From assembly GCA_021774445.1 (NCBI GenBank), contig JAJFJA010000017.1, forward strand, positions 1 through 64,000: DNA of 64,000 nucleotides. The letters run 5' to 3'. Below the pieces are notes generated by a model. The model had not been told where the DNA came from and made no database searches. It saw only the letters and a program-made list of their open reading frames with translations. Source of the DNA: Alphaproteobacteria bacterium. Its GTDB lineage: Bacteria > Pseudomonadota > Alphaproteobacteria > UBA6615. Below, in pieces: positions 36,532 to 46,339 of the stretch (position 1 is the stretch's first letter; each line of letters opens with the position of its first letter). The position numbers and the translations under genes are program-made.

Positions 36532-37623
36532 ATGTCCGGGAGAGTCATTGTCGCGCTGCTTGGCGCGCTACTCATGGCGTTACCGCTGTTTCCGGTCTCC
36601 GCGCAACAATCCGTCGAGGAGGTCAACAAGGGGACAGTCGGCATCATATCAGGCGGTATCGACGGTACCTACATCCGCATAGCCAGCGACTTGGCGTCGG
36701 TCCTCGATTCCGGAAACGATCTTCGTGTGCTCGCCATCCGTGGCAAAGGCTCCGTGCAAAATATCAACGACATACTCTTTCTGCGCGGGATCGACATCGG
36801 AATCGTGCAGTCGGACGTGCTCGAGTTTGCGAAGCGCGAGGAGCTCTTTCCGTCGATCACCGACCGTATTCACTACATCACCAAGCTTTACAACGAAGAG
36901 GTTCACATCCTCGCGCGGTCGGACATCACCGAGATCGGTGAACTCGAAGGCCAAGCGGTGAATGTGGGGATCGCCGGAAGCGGTACCGCGATGACAGCCT
37001 CGATCATCTTTAACACGCTCGGTATCTCGGTGGACACGCGGTTTCTTGGTCAGGGCGATGCGTTGGAAAAGCTGAAGTCCGGTGAAATTGCGGCGCAGGT
37101 TTTCGTCTCCGGTAAGCCGACGAGCGCCTTCGACAATCTGGAACAACAGGACGGCGTCCATTTCCTGCCGATCCCACTCTCACCATCGCTGTTGGAAACC
37201 TACTTGCCGTCGCAGCTTACCAGTACGGACTATCCGAAATTGGTGGCGAGCGATGAACCGGTAAACACCGTGGCCGTGGGGGCGGTGATGGCAGTCTATA
37301 ACTGGAATGAAGAGTCCTACCGATATCGCAAAGTGGGGCGGTTTATCGACGCATTCTTCAGCCGATTTTCGGAATTTCAGGAGGCGCCACGCCACCCGAA
37401 GTGGCGAGAGGTCAGCCTGACGGCCCAAGTTCCGGGCTGGCAGCGGTTCGCCGCCGCGGACGACTGGCTGAGGTTCAAGACGGCCAGTCCGGGTGAACCG
37501 ATCAAACAAGAGTTCGAGGTGTTCCTTGCCCAGGCATCGGTCGATCCGAGCACGATAACCGACGCCAACAAGAACGCTTTGTTCGAAGAGTTCTTGCGCT
37601 GGCGCGATCAGAACGCGCGATAA
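36532..37623 (+). CDS. TAXI family (TRAP-type) periplasmic binding protein
   Basis: The 363-residue precursor has a cleavable signal peptide (LLMALPLFPVSAQ, about residues 13-25) and the TAXI fold. Hallmarks are IISGGIDGTYIRIASDLA, GSVQNINDILFLRGIDIGIV and NVGIAGSGTAMTA. TAXI proteins normally bind a solute for a TRAP permease, but no permease gene is in the window. The next gene, 53 bases on, encodes a giant repeat protein. That suggests this protein is a sensor or scaffold part instead of a transporter component. Confidence 0.88.
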   Translation: MSGRVIVALLGALLMALPLFPVSAQQSVEEVNKGTVGIISGGIDGTYIRIASDLASVLDSGNDLRVLAIRGKGSVQNINDILFLRGIDIGIVQSDVLEFAKREELFPSITDRIHYITKLYNEEVHILARSDITEIGELEGQAVNVGIAGSGTAMTASIIFNTLGISVDTRFLGQGDALEKLKSGEIAAQVFVSGKPTSAFDNLEQQDGVHFLPIPLSPSLLETYLPSQLTSTDYPKLVASDEPVNTVAVGAVMAVYNWNEESYRYRKVGRFIDAFFSRFSEFQEAPRHPKWREVSLTAQVPGWQRFAAADDWLRFKTASPGEPIKQEFEVFLAQASVDPSTITDANKNALFEEFLRWRDQNAR

Positions 37624-37676
37624 AACAGGGCGGGCTAAATCACGGTGGAGGGAGGCGATCCGGGACGGTCAGAGCG

Positions 37677-40600
37677 ATGAGTGTTGGGAAGGGAGCTGAT
37701 GGCGTGGATTCCGATCCTGCCGTCGATGACGAACACAAAGAGGAGCGGCTCGCTCCTCTCGCGGCGATGTGTCAGGCGCTCACCGGAAGACTGTTGGCGC
37801 AGGACGACCGGGCCGTGCCGGAGGCCGCCGAAAGTGGCGGGTCGATAGACGAGCAACCGGCGCCGGAACCACCCGACCATGATGACACCGCCGGCTGGCG
37901 TTCCGATGCTGTCTCCGGTGCCGGCAGCGGCCTCCCCGATGGCGAGCGGTTTGCCGACTATCGTCCCGACCACGAAGCCCTTCCCGACATACCGGCGTTC
38001 TTAAGATTAGACCCGCTGAAGGTCGACGGCGCTGACGATGGGGGGTGGTCGGCTCGGCAGCGGCGCCGCGGCATGCGCGCGCCGATTTGGCTGGTTGCGT
38101 CGCTGGTCTTTGTCGCCAGCGCCGCGGTCGCCGGCGCGACCTATGTTACCGACTTCGGCTTTATGGCCGATCTCGTCGATCGGAGCCCCCACCCACGGCT
38201 GAGCGTACGAAACGCGCGCGGTGTCGAAGACGGGGTGATTGCGCTCGAAATCTCCGTGGCGCCGGCCTTTGGGACCGCGCTAGCCGAGTTGATCGTCGAA
38301 GGTCTGCCGGAAGGGGCGGTGTTGTCGGCGGGACGGCAGGAGAGTTCGGGTAAGTGGCTGCTATCGCCGGACTCCCTGGCCAATCTGACCGTTACGCCGG
38401 CAGAAAACTACAACGGCACGGTGGTGCTTTTCGTAACCGCGACGGCGCAGGCCGACGAAGACCTGGTGGAGAGTGTCGAGAGCCTCACGCTTGTCGTCGA
38501 GGCAGTCGCCGATGCGCCGCACTTGCGGGTAACGGACGTGGCCGGTGCCGAAGACACACCGGTTCGATTGGGTATCGCGGCGAGTGTCACGGATGCACGG
38601 GAGCAGCTGGTCGTCACCATCGCGGACATTCCCGACGGCGCGACGATGTCGCATGGAGAACCGGTCGAAGGCCTGGTCTGGTCGGTGCCGGCAGGTGAGC
38701 TGGCCGACCTCAGCTTGACGCCGCCGGCTAACTTCAAGGGCGCGTTCGCCTTGCGCGTGTCGGCGATGTCGACCGACGGCGATGACGACGTCGTGGTCAG
38801 CCGAACGGTGGACGTGACGATTCGACCGGTCGCTGATCCGGCGATCCTCGAAGTCGCCGCTGGGCCAGCGCGCGAGGATACGCCGATCCCGGTGCGGATC
38901 GCGGCGAGCCCGGCGGATGTGTCGGAGACGGTTTCGGTGGGGGTGTCGGGGCTGCCGGATGGTGCGGCATTGACGGCCGGTGTGAGGCTGGACAATGGCG
39001 GTTGGAGCCTGACGGCGGAGGATCTCGTCGATCTCGCCCTGGTTCCGCCCGCTAATTTCAATGGTGAGTTGAGTTTTGCCGTCACGGCGAAGTCGTTCGA
39101 CGGGGCGGATCAGACGACGGTGCGGATCGATCATGTGGTCGCGGTGACGGCTGAAGCGGACCGACCGGCGTTACGGATTTCCGCCGCGACGGGGCCGGAG
39201 GACAGCGCGATCGCGTTGCCTGTAGCGGCCAAATCCGGTGCGGCGGGCGAGCGGTTGCTGGTGACCATCAGCGATGTTCCGCAAGGTGCGCAGCTTTCTG
39301 CGGGCGCGCATGACGGGGCCGGGGCGTGGACGCTGACCTCAGCGGATTTGGCGGACCTCACACTGACACCGCCGGCCGACTTTAGCGGGGCGATTGCCTT
39401 ACGGGTCGTCGCCGCGTCGATTGACGGTTCCGACCGTGTTACCCGAAGCGAACGGCTGGAAGTCTCCGTCACGCCGGTCGCGGATGTACCGATTCTATCG
39501 GTGACAGCGGCCAGCGGGCATGAGGATACGGAGATCGATCTGCCGATCAGCGTCAAGGCGGCCGATGCATCGGAAACGGTGGAAGTTCGCATTGAAGCGT
39601 TGCCGCCCGGTGCCACCCTATCGGCCGGATCCGCCGACGATGCAGGCGTGTGGACCGTGCCGCTCGCGGCGCTCCCGAAGCTTAGCATGACGCCGCCGGC
39701 CAACTTCAGCGGATCGCTGTCGTTGCCGGTTGTCGCCGTTGCAACGGATAGTACGGATCGCGCGGAAACGCGGGCGGCGCTGAACATCGTCATGGCACCG
39801 GTCGCGGATCCGCCACAGCTTGCCGCAAGCGACGTGTTCGGGCTTGAGGATGAGCCGGCCGCGTTGGAGATTTCCGTGCGCGCCGTCGACGAGCCAGAGT
39901 TGCTGTCCCTATGGGTCGAGGGCTTGCCGGAAGGTGGGACATTATCGGCGGGAACGCGCACGGAAGAGGGGCGGTGGGCCGTGCCGATCGCCGATCTGAC
40001 CGACTTGAAACTGACCCCGCCGGAGCACTTCAACGGCGCGTTCGATCTCGTGGTGATCGCCGTTGCCACCGACGGCGATGCGACCGCCGAGACGCGGGCA
40101 CGACTGCAGGTCAAGACGGCGGCCGTTGCCGATCCCCCGGTGTTGGGCTTGCAAGACGCAGCGGGGACTGAAGATGGTCAGATCCCACTGGCGATCGATG
40201 TCGGCGTTTTGGGACCGGCGGAGACCGTCTCGCTGTTAATCGACAATTTGCCGGCGGGCGCCTCGCTCTCCGCCGGAACGGAAGTTGAGGATGGCCGGTG
40301 GCGCATCGCCAGCGAAGACGTTGCGGATCTGCGGCTGTCGCCGCCGAATGATTTTAGCGGTGTGCTGGAACTCGGGGTCGTCGCCGAAGCGCTCGATGGG
40401 ACGGACCGGGCGGTGACCCACGGTATCCTCAAGGTTAGTTTGTCCGCCGTTGCGGATAGTCCGCTCCTGACGATCAAGGACGTGTCCGGGGTGGAGGACG
40501 AGCCGCTGCCGCTGGCCATCGCCGCGGCACCCGGCGATGTTTCCGAAGTTCTGGTCATCCGCATTGCCGGCCTGCCGAATGGTGCGGCATTGACCTCCGG

Positions 40601-43600
40601 TCAGGACGAAGGCAACGGGCGTTGGCGGCTTTCACCCGCCGATCTTGCCGGTCTGGCCTTGATTCCGCCACGCAACTTCCATGGCGTACTGCCGCTTGCG
40701 GTGGCGGTGACAGCGTTCGACGGCGCCGCCAGCGCGACCGCCGCGGGGGATCTGGTCGCCACCGTCCGGGGTGTCGCCGACCGACCCAGTCTCGCCGTGC
40801 AGCCGGCTTCGGGGATTGAAGACCGTCCCATACCGCTGGCCATCGAGGTGACGGCAGAGGATCCTTCCGAACGGCTTGAGATCACGCTGTTTGGCCTGCC
40901 TGAGGGAGGCAGTCTCTCTGCCGGCGCGGCGGCTGAGTCGGGTTGGGCGTTGGCCACCGAAGACCTGGCGGCCTTGACATTCACGGCGCCGCAGAACTTC
41001 AGCGGCAGCGTGCCGCTTGAGGTTCTGGTGGTATCGATAGAGGGTTCGGATCGCGCGGAATCGCGGGCGGCCCTTGGCGTTGCGGTTGCCCCGGTCGCGG
41101 ACGAGCCGCGACTTTCGGTGCTGACGGCCGCCGGCGCGGAGGATAGCGAGATCCCGCTGACCATCGATGCCGCAGTGACCGATCCGTCCGAAACACTTGC
41201 GGTGGAGATCGGCGAACTGCCGCCAGGCGCCAGCTTGTCCGCGGGCGTGGCCGACGACACCGGCCGCTGGTCGATTCCGGTGGCCGATCTCGACGGGCTG
41301 ACGTTGACGCCGCCGCAGGACTTTAGTGGAATATTGCCGCTGACCGTGACGGCATTTGCGCAAGATGGCGCCGACCAGGCGGCGAGCCAGGCCGAGCTCC
41401 GGGTGGCGGTCAAACCGGTCGCGGATCCGCCGCGCCTGGCGGTCTCCAATGTCTTCGGCCCAGAAGACACCGCCATCCCGATCCCGATCACGAGTGCTGT
41501 CTCCGACCCGTCAGAGCGGCTGCTGGTCACGATCGAGGATGTTCCGGCAGGGGCCTCACTGTCGGCTGGTTCGCGGGTCAGCGACGGTGTTTGGTCGATC
41601 GAACCGGAAGCGTTGGTGGGGTTGATGCTGACACCTCCGGCCGATTTCAGCGGTGCGTTTTCGTTGCGCGCCGGTGCGGTCGCCGTCGACGGTGAGGATC
41701 GCTGGGAGAAGACGGAGACGATCACCGTCGTCGTGGCGCCGGTTGCCGATGAACCGCAATTGGCGGTCGCGGACGCCGCTGGCGAAGAGGATCGCGCGGT
41801 GGCGCTGATCGTCGAGGCGGCCGCGGCTGACAGCTCGGAGGCGTTGACGGTGCACATCGCAGGCGTGCCGGCCGGTGGCGCGCTGTCAGCCGGCACCAGA
41901 GAAGAAGATGGACGCTGGATCCTGACGCCGGTCGATCTGGCCGGCCTGTCGCTGACGCCGCCGGAAAACTTCGACGGGACGCTCGAGTTGCTGGCGGTGG
42001 CGGAGTCGCGAGACGGTGCGGGCGTTGCCAAAGTCGAACAGCCATTCGGTGTGACCTTTAGCCCGGTCGCCGATGCGGCGCGACTTGCGGTCGCGGCGGT
42101 GGAAGGCCGTGAGGATTTGCCGGTTGGCCTGAGCATCGTCGCCGCGGTCGCGGACCCATCGGAGACCCTGTCGCTGTCGATCGAGAGTTTGCCGGCGGGT
42201 GCCGCCCTATCGGCCGGGGTCGTCGACGGCGAGGGGCGTTATATGCTCACGGCAGACGATCTGGTTGATCTGAGTTTGCTGCCGCCAAAGGACTTTAGCG
42301 GTGCGTTTTCGCTGGCTGTCGTTGCCGAGACCACTGACGGGACAGATGTCGCCGTGACCGAAACGACATTTGATGTGACCTTCGCGGCGGTGGCGGACGT
42401 TCCGGTCGTTTCGGTCGCCGACGCGGTTGGCGAAGAGGATGAGGATGTCGCGCTCGCGCTCGCGGCAGCGCCCGGCGATGTTTCGGAGGCGCTGACGATC
42501 ACGGTCGACGGATTGCCGGAGGGCGCCATACTGTCCGCCGGCGCGGCCGGCGACGGCGGGGGATGGGAGGTCGCGGCGGCGGAACTTGCCGGGCTAACGT
42601 TGACCCCGCCGGCTGATTTCAGTGGTCAAATTCCGTTGTCCATATCGGTTGCGGCGACGGATGGCGACGACCGTTTGGTGACTGAACACGGCCTCGTACT
42701 CACCATAGAACCGCGCGCGGACACACCGACGCTGAGGGTTAGTGACGCCCTCGGCATCGAGGATGGCACGATCACGCTGGATATTGACGCCGCGTTGGCC
42801 GATCCCTCGGAGCAGCTCTTCGTGACCCTTCGCGAGGTGCCGGTCGCGGCGGCGCTCTCGGCCGGTACCGAGACCGAGCCGGGGGTCTGGGTTCTGGCCG
42901 CCGATGATCTGCCGGGTCTGGCGATGACCCTGCCGGAGGACTTCAACGGGAAAATGCAACTGGTTGCGGTGGCGACCGCCGTCGACGGGGACGACACCGC
43001 CGAGTTGAGTTTGCCGCTTGGCGTGGTCGTCGCGCCGGTGGCGGATGCGCCGGTGATTGCGGCAGCGTCGGTGCAAGGCGGTGTTGGCGAGGCGATCCCG
43101 GTGCCGATCACCGTTTCGCCAGGGGCGGCCGCGGAGCGGGTGGCGGTTACGGTTGGGGGTCTGCCGGCAGGCGCGGCGCTGAGCGCCGGCGAGGGGGCAG
43201 GCAATGGTGGCTGGACATTGACAGGCGCGGATCTTACGGATCTAAATATAACGTTGCCAGAGGATTACGAAGGTTCCTTCACATTGTTGTTCGGTATTTC
43301 CGCGATCGATGGCAATGACCGAAAGGACATCGAGCAGACGCTTGAGGTCACCGTTCCGGGCGCTGCCGGTGCCGATGCGGTGCTGCTGGCCGAGCGTGAC
43401 TCAGCCGATAGCGACGGATCGGCGGTGGCGACGGTGCCTGGCTTCGCGACGATCAACACCGTCGAGCAGTCTGTCCCGGCGCATGACGAGAGCCCGCCTG
43501 CCACCCGTGCCGTGACGGTGAAGCCGGCCGCCGGACCGGCGTTTGCGTCAAGCGCCCCGACCCTCTCGCAAGAAGAGCTTGAGGGCCTTACCGAGCGGGG

Positions 43601-43937
43601 CAACGCGTTGCTGAGAATCGGCGATATTTTCTCGGCGCGGCTGATGTTCGAACTGGCGGCGCGCAGCGACCACGCTGCGGCCGGTCTGGGCCTCGGCAAG
43701 ACCTATGATCCGGTCTATTTCAGTGACGCCAACGTGGTCGGCGCCGTGGCCGATCCCGAGAAAGCCAAGCGCTGGTATGGGATCGCCCGCGATCAAGGCA
43801 ATGCCGAAGCCGGGCAACGTCTGGCGCTGCTACGGGCGTGGCTCGGTGAGGAAGACCAGCCCGAGGTAATCGACGCGCCACCGGCGCCACAGCGCAGTGC
43901 GCCGCCCAACACGGCGACCGCGCGACGGGTGTTCTAA
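37677..43937 (+). CDS. giant single-pass membrane protein with 16 Ig-like repeats and Sel1-like end
   Basis: The 2086-residue protein has an acidic, Pro-rich cytoplasmic head (1-130), one membrane segment (about 134-154, WLVASLVFVASAAVAGATYV), then 16 repeats of about 108 residues (about 172-1896). Each repeat has a GxED opening, an LPxGAxLSAG block, a DLxxLxLxPPxxFSG block and a PVADxP closing, giving a cadherin/Ig-like beta sandwich. The tail (about 1960-2050) is helical and Sel1-like (KRWYGIARDQGNAEAGQRLA). The repeats should project into the periplasm or reach outside. It is co-transcribed with the TAXI protein. The function is unknown; adhesion or envelope scaffold is inferred. Confidence 0.82.
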   Translation: MSVGKGADGVDSDPAVDDEHKEERLAPLAAMCQALTGRLLAQDDRAVPEAAESGGSIDEQPAPEPPDHDDTAGWRSDAVSGAGSGLPDGERFADYRPDHEALPDIPAFLRLDPLKVDGADDGGWSARQRRRGMRAPIWLVASLVFVASAAVAGATYVTDFGFMADLVDRSPHPRLSVRNARGVEDGVIALEISVAPAFGTALAELIVEGLPEGAVLSAGRQESSGKWLLSPDSLANLTVTPAENYNGTVVLFVTATAQADEDLVESVESLTLVVEAVADAPHLRVTDVAGAEDTPVRLGIAASVTDAREQLVVTIADIPDGATMSHGEPVEGLVWSVPAGELADLSLTPPANFKGAFALRVSAMSTDGDDDVVVSRTVDVTIRPVADPAILEVAAGPAREDTPIPVRIAASPADVSETVSVGVSGLPDGAALTAGVRLDNGGWSLTAEDLVDLALVPPANFNGELSFAVTAKSFDGADQTTVRIDHVVAVTAEADRPALRISAATGPEDSAIALPVAAKSGAAGERLLVTISDVPQGAQLSAGAHDGAGAWTLTSADLADLTLTPPADFSGAIALRVVAASIDGSDRVTRSERLEVSVTPVADVPILSVTAASGHEDTEIDLPISVKAADASETVEVRIEALPPGATLSAGSADDAGVWTVPLAALPKLSMTPPANFSGSLSLPVVAVATDSTDRAETRAALNIVMAPVADPPQLAASDVFGLEDEPAALEISVRAVDEPELLSLWVEGLPEGGTLSAGTRTEEGRWAVPIADLTDLKLTPPEHFNGAFDLVVIAVATDGDATAETRARLQVKTAAVADPPVLGLQDAAGTEDGQIPLAIDVGVLGPAETVSLLIDNLPAGASLSAGTEVEDGRWRIASEDVADLRLSPPNDFSGVLELGVVAEALDGTDRAVTHGILKVSLSAVADSPLLTIKDVSGVEDEPLPLAIAAAPGDVSEVLVIRIAGLPNGAALTSGQDEGNGRWRLSPADLAGLALIPPRNFHGVLPLAVAVTAFDGAASATAAGDLVATVRGVADRPSLAVQPASGIEDRPIPLAIEVTAEDPSERLEITLFGLPEGGSLSAGAAAESGWALATEDLAALTFTAPQNFSGSVPLEVLVVSIEGSDRAESRAALGVAVAPVADEPRLSVLTAAGAEDSEIPLTIDAAVTDPSETLAVEIGELPPGASLSAGVADDTGRWSIPVADLDGLTLTPPQDFSGILPLTVTAFAQDGADQAASQAELRVAVKPVADPPRLAVSNVFGPEDTAIPIPITSAVSDPSERLLVTIEDVPAGASLSAGSRVSDGVWSIEPEALVGLMLTPPADFSGAFSLRAGAVAVDGEDRWEKTETITVVVAPVADEPQLAVADAAGEEDRAVALIVEAAAADSSEALTVHIAGVPAGGALSAGTREEDGRWILTPVDLAGLSLTPPENFDGTLELLAVAESRDGAGVAKVEQPFGVTFSPVADAARLAVAAVEGREDLPVGLSIVAAVADPSETLSLSIESLPAGAALSAGVVDGEGRYMLTADDLVDLSLLPPKDFSGAFSLAVVAETTDGTDVAVTETTFDVTFAAVADVPVVSVADAVGEEDEDVALALAAAPGDVSEALTITVDGLPEGAILSAGAAGDGGGWEVAAAELAGLTLTPPADFSGQIPLSISVAATDGDDRLVTEHGLVLTIEPRADTPTLRVSDALGIEDGTITLDIDAALADPSEQLFVTLREVPVAAALSAGTETEPGVWVLAADDLPGLAMTLPEDFNGKMQLVAVATAVDGDDTAELSLPLGVVVAPVADAPVIAAASVQGGVGEAIPVPITVSPGAAAERVAVTVGGLPAGAALSAGEGAGNGGWTLTGADLTDLNITLPEDYEGSFTLLFGISAIDGNDRKDIEQTLEVTVPGAAGADAVLLAERDSADSDGSAVATVPGFATINTVEQSVPAHDESPPATRAVTVKPAAGPAFASSAPTLSQEELEGLTERGNALLRIGDIFSARLMFELAARSDHAAAGLGLGKTYDPVYFSDANVVGAVADPEKAKRWYGIARDQGNAEAGQRLALLRAWLGEEDQPEVIDAPPAPQRSAPPNTATARRVF
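38190..43365 (+). repeat. 16 tandem ~324-bp coding repeats
   Basis: The region encodes the 16 Ig-like units of the giant protein. Units are easily aligned at protein level but have diverged at DNA level, so the array is old and not freshly amplified. Only a few short exact blocks recur, such as those coding for LSAG and PVAD. The unit length is nearly constant, at about 107-108 codons. The first and last units are the most diverged; the last has lost the ED pair (QGGVGE). Confidence 0.88.
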
Positions 43938-44001
43938 GGTACTTTCGCCATACGGCCACGGATGCCCTAGGCAAGATGAGGCGCCTAGGCGTGGACTGGG
44001 C

Positions 44002-45138
44002 TCAATTTTTCGGCGTCAGTTTCAGTAGGCGCCCGCCGGCTCTGTCTTCGAGGACCCATAGGGCGCCGTCTGGTCCCTGTTCGACTTCGCGGATGCGCTG
44101 GCCCCACTCAAAGCGCTCGATCTCCGCAGCGCGCTCGTCGGTCATATCGACATGGACCAGAGCCCGCGAGGACAAGCCGCCGAGAAAACCGTCGCCTTGC
44201 CAGTCGGGGAACATGTCGCCGTCGTAAATCACAAAACCGGCGGGCGAGATTGCCGGTACCCAGTAGGCTATGGGCGCGGCGAATTCCGGGCGTGACTCGT
44301 GGTCGGGGATGGGGATGCCGGAATAGTGGTTGCCGTTGGAGACGATCGGCCAGCCGTAATTCCGGCCCTTGACGATCAGGTTCAGTTCGTCGCCGTGACG
44401 CGGTCCCATTTCGTGGGTCCACAATCGGCCGGCGCTATCGAAGGCGATGCCAAGCAGATTGCGGTGGCCCATGGACCAGAAGGTCTTGGCCAGATCGCCG
44501 TTGTCTTGCCACGGATTGTCGTCCGGGACGCTGCCATCGTCGTGGAGGCGGATGACCTTGCCCAGCGCCTTGGTGAGGTCCTGCGCCGGCTGCTGCTTCT
44601 GGCGGTCGCCGGCGGTGATGAACAGCATGCCGTCGGGCCCGAAGGCGATGCGATGACTGAAATGCCCCTGGCCGGATACTTTGGGCTGTTGGGTCCAGAT
44701 TCTCTCGATATCGGTGAGTTTCGCGGCGGCGCCGCTGCGGTCGAGCCGGGCCCGGGTGACGATGGCGCCGGACGTCCTGCCGCCGTCCAGGGTTTCGACA
44801 TTGGAGAGATAGACCAGGCCGTTGGCGGCGAAATCGGGGTGGAGCACGACATCGCCGAGGCCCGCCTGGCCGCCATAGCCGACCTCCCACATGCCGGCGA
44901 CCGCGGTTTGGTCGCCCCGCTGGGTGACGTGAAAAAGTTTACCGGGTTTGGTGGTCACCAGCAGGGTGCCGTCGGGCAGGAAGGTCATGGCCCAGGGTTC
45001 GTCGAAACTGGCGACGGCAGACGCGCGCAGGATCGTGCCGGCGGTGCTGGTCACGTCGAAGGTCTGGGCGGCGGCGGGGGATAAGCCGGCGGTGGCGATG
45101 GCGGCGGCGAAGAATAGGGTGCGATGGCGCATCGACAA
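44002..45138 (-). CDS. PQQ-dependent sugar dehydrogenase (soluble GDH/Asd-like)
   Basis: The 378-residue precursor carries a signal peptide ([18 protein letters not shown]) and a six-bladed propeller of the soluble glucose/aldose-sugar dehydrogenase family, which oxidises sugars in the periplasm with PQQ. Conserved segments include [49 protein letters not shown] and GRNYGWP. Electrons would pass to a quinone or cytochrome. The adjacent giant-protein gene is convergent. Confidence 0.9.
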   Translation of the reverse strand: MSMRHRTLFFAAAIATAGLSPAAAQTFDVTSTAGTILRASAVASFDEPWAMTFLPDGTLLVTTKPGKLFHVTQRGDQTAVAGMWEVGYGGQAGLGDVVLHPDFAANGLVYLSNVETLDGGRTSGAIVTRARLDRSGAAAKLTDIERIWTQQPKVSGQGHFSHRIAFGPDGMLFITAGDRQKQQPAQDLTKALGKVIRLHDDGSVPDDNPWQDNGDLAKTFWSMGHRNLLGIAFDSAGRLWTHEMGPRHGDELNLIVKGRNYGWPIVSNGNHYSGIPIPDHESRPEFAAPIAYWVPAISPAGFVIYDGDMFPDWQGDGFLGGLSSRALVHVDMTDERAAEIERFEWGQRIREVEQGPDGALWVLEDRAGGRLLKLTPKN

Positions 45139-45577
45139 GATCTCCGATTCTGGGTGGCCACGTCACAAACAGGCGCCGGACCCCAATGGTTCCCGCTGCA
45201 CAGTGTTGTTAGGAAATATGGTGTGCTTGGGGCGAATACGAAAGAGACGCGTGCCACATTATGGGATTCGTGGCCGGTGGTATGAGGCCGGGGCCGCCCT
45301 TTGAGGTTGCCGATCGACGACAGCTATTGGCATGGTTGTGGTGACGAGTGCTACGGCTCGCCAGAGCGGTTGCGAGTTCGCCGCAGCCATACCGTCCAAC
45401 TTGTCCGATACCCGCTCTTTTGCGTCGCATCGCAGAGCTATGAAAGGCGTTAAGGAAGGCGGAATATCCGGTCTCGATATTGCCAAGGCTTCAGTTCGGC
45501 CGGTGCGCCTTGATTTGTGCTTCGAGAAGTGCGGCAGCGCCTGACAGAGTTCCTCAAAGCTGTTGTTGACCGAAACC
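45139..45577. other. non-coding junction between core DNA and the islet
   Basis: About 440 bases with no convincing gene. GC content falls in the right half and stays low through the next two genes, so the islet boundary probably lies here. No repeat of the tRNA-Thr 3' end and no transposon end was found by eye. Confidence 0.45.
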
Positions 45578-46339
45578 TCAGGCGTGCACATGAGGATTTG
45601 GCATATCGTTCCAAGTGCGACCCCTGAATATCCGGCCTGTGCGTTTTTTGTTCACGCCGCCCCACTGCTTGAAAAAGAAGCGAACATCATGCTTCTCGCA
45701 TTGGTCAAATATCTGATCGACCCAGTCGATTCCAAGCTGTCTAGCCCGCGGCCCGGATTCACCGCCGACAATGGCCCAGTGAATTTTCGACATGTTGACG
45801 TTTCCGATCGGACCGATCAGCGGTTCAAACGAGATGAAGCGCACAGCGGCCCGACACCTCTTTAAGTTCGCGATCCGATCAACAACGCGCTTGTCCTCAA
45901 CTGATGTGCCAAGCCAAACATTCTTTAGCGCGTATCTTTTTCTCTGGCGTAGAAATTCAGCCATACGCTCGGGCCGCTTGGTGAGAATCTGGAAGGTGTG
46001 GATTTTCGCCCGCTCCATGGTTTGCCAGACGCGTTCGACGTACTCGAACGGAATACTGTCTTGAAACAGGTCAGACATGGAGTTTACAAAAACCAAGCGC
46101 GGTTTGTTCCACGTCAGCGGTGTGTCGAGCGTACGCTCAAGCAAATGGGTTTTGCCTGTCCAGACGTATCGATTGCCGCTTTTGCGAGTGGTACCCTCAT
46201 ACGAATCGTGGTCCATCGCCTGAAGACGCGCAGCCATACGCATGGCGTAGCAATTCGTGCAGCCGGCAGAGAGCACCCGACACCCGGAAACCGGATTCCA
46301 AGTCGCATCTGTCCATTCAATGTCAGACAAGCCTGCCAT
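45578..46339 (-). CDS. three-Cys-motif protein, phage Gp37/Gp68 (DUF5131) family
   Basis: The 253-residue protein carries the signature cluster Cys20-X6-Cys27-X2-Cys30 in NPVSGCRVLSAGCTNCYAMR, much like an iron-sulfur or radical-SAM ligand set. Other DUF5131 marks are VFVNSMSDLFQD, FQILTKRPERM, LGTSVEDKRVVDR and IVGGESGPRAR. Family members occur in phages and mobile regions; the reaction is unknown, but the motifs suggest SAM chemistry on a nucleic acid or nucleotide. It overlaps the TcmP gene by 17 bases. Lower GC than the flanks supports transfer. Confidence 0.88.
   Translation of the reverse strand: MAGLSDIEWTDATWNPVSGCRVLSAGCTNCYAMRMAARLQAMDHDSYEGTTRKSGNRYVWTGKTHLLERTLDTPLTWNKPRLVFVNSMSDLFQDSIPFEYVERVWQTMERAKIHTFQILTKRPERMAEFLRQRKRYALKNVWLGTSVEDKRVVDRIANLKRCRAAVRFISFEPLIGPIGNVNMSKIHWAIVGGESGPRARQLGIDWVDQIFDQCEKHDVRFFFKQWGGVNKKRTGRIFRGRTWNDMPNPHVHA

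Noticed and set aside
40601..42136. 511-codon frame opposite the repeat gene
   Set aside because: A Ser/Ala-rich repeat-derived shadow; the plus-strand repeats have clear protein-level conservation.
38190..43365. Regular spacing that might suggest CRISPR or satellite DNA
   Set aside because: The units are about 324 bp, coding, in one frame and diverged in DNA sequence.
45259..45591. 110-codon minus-strand frame beyond the DUF5131 gene
   Set aside because: It overlaps the end of the DUF5131 gene out of frame, has no ribosome-binding site and no family-like sequence.
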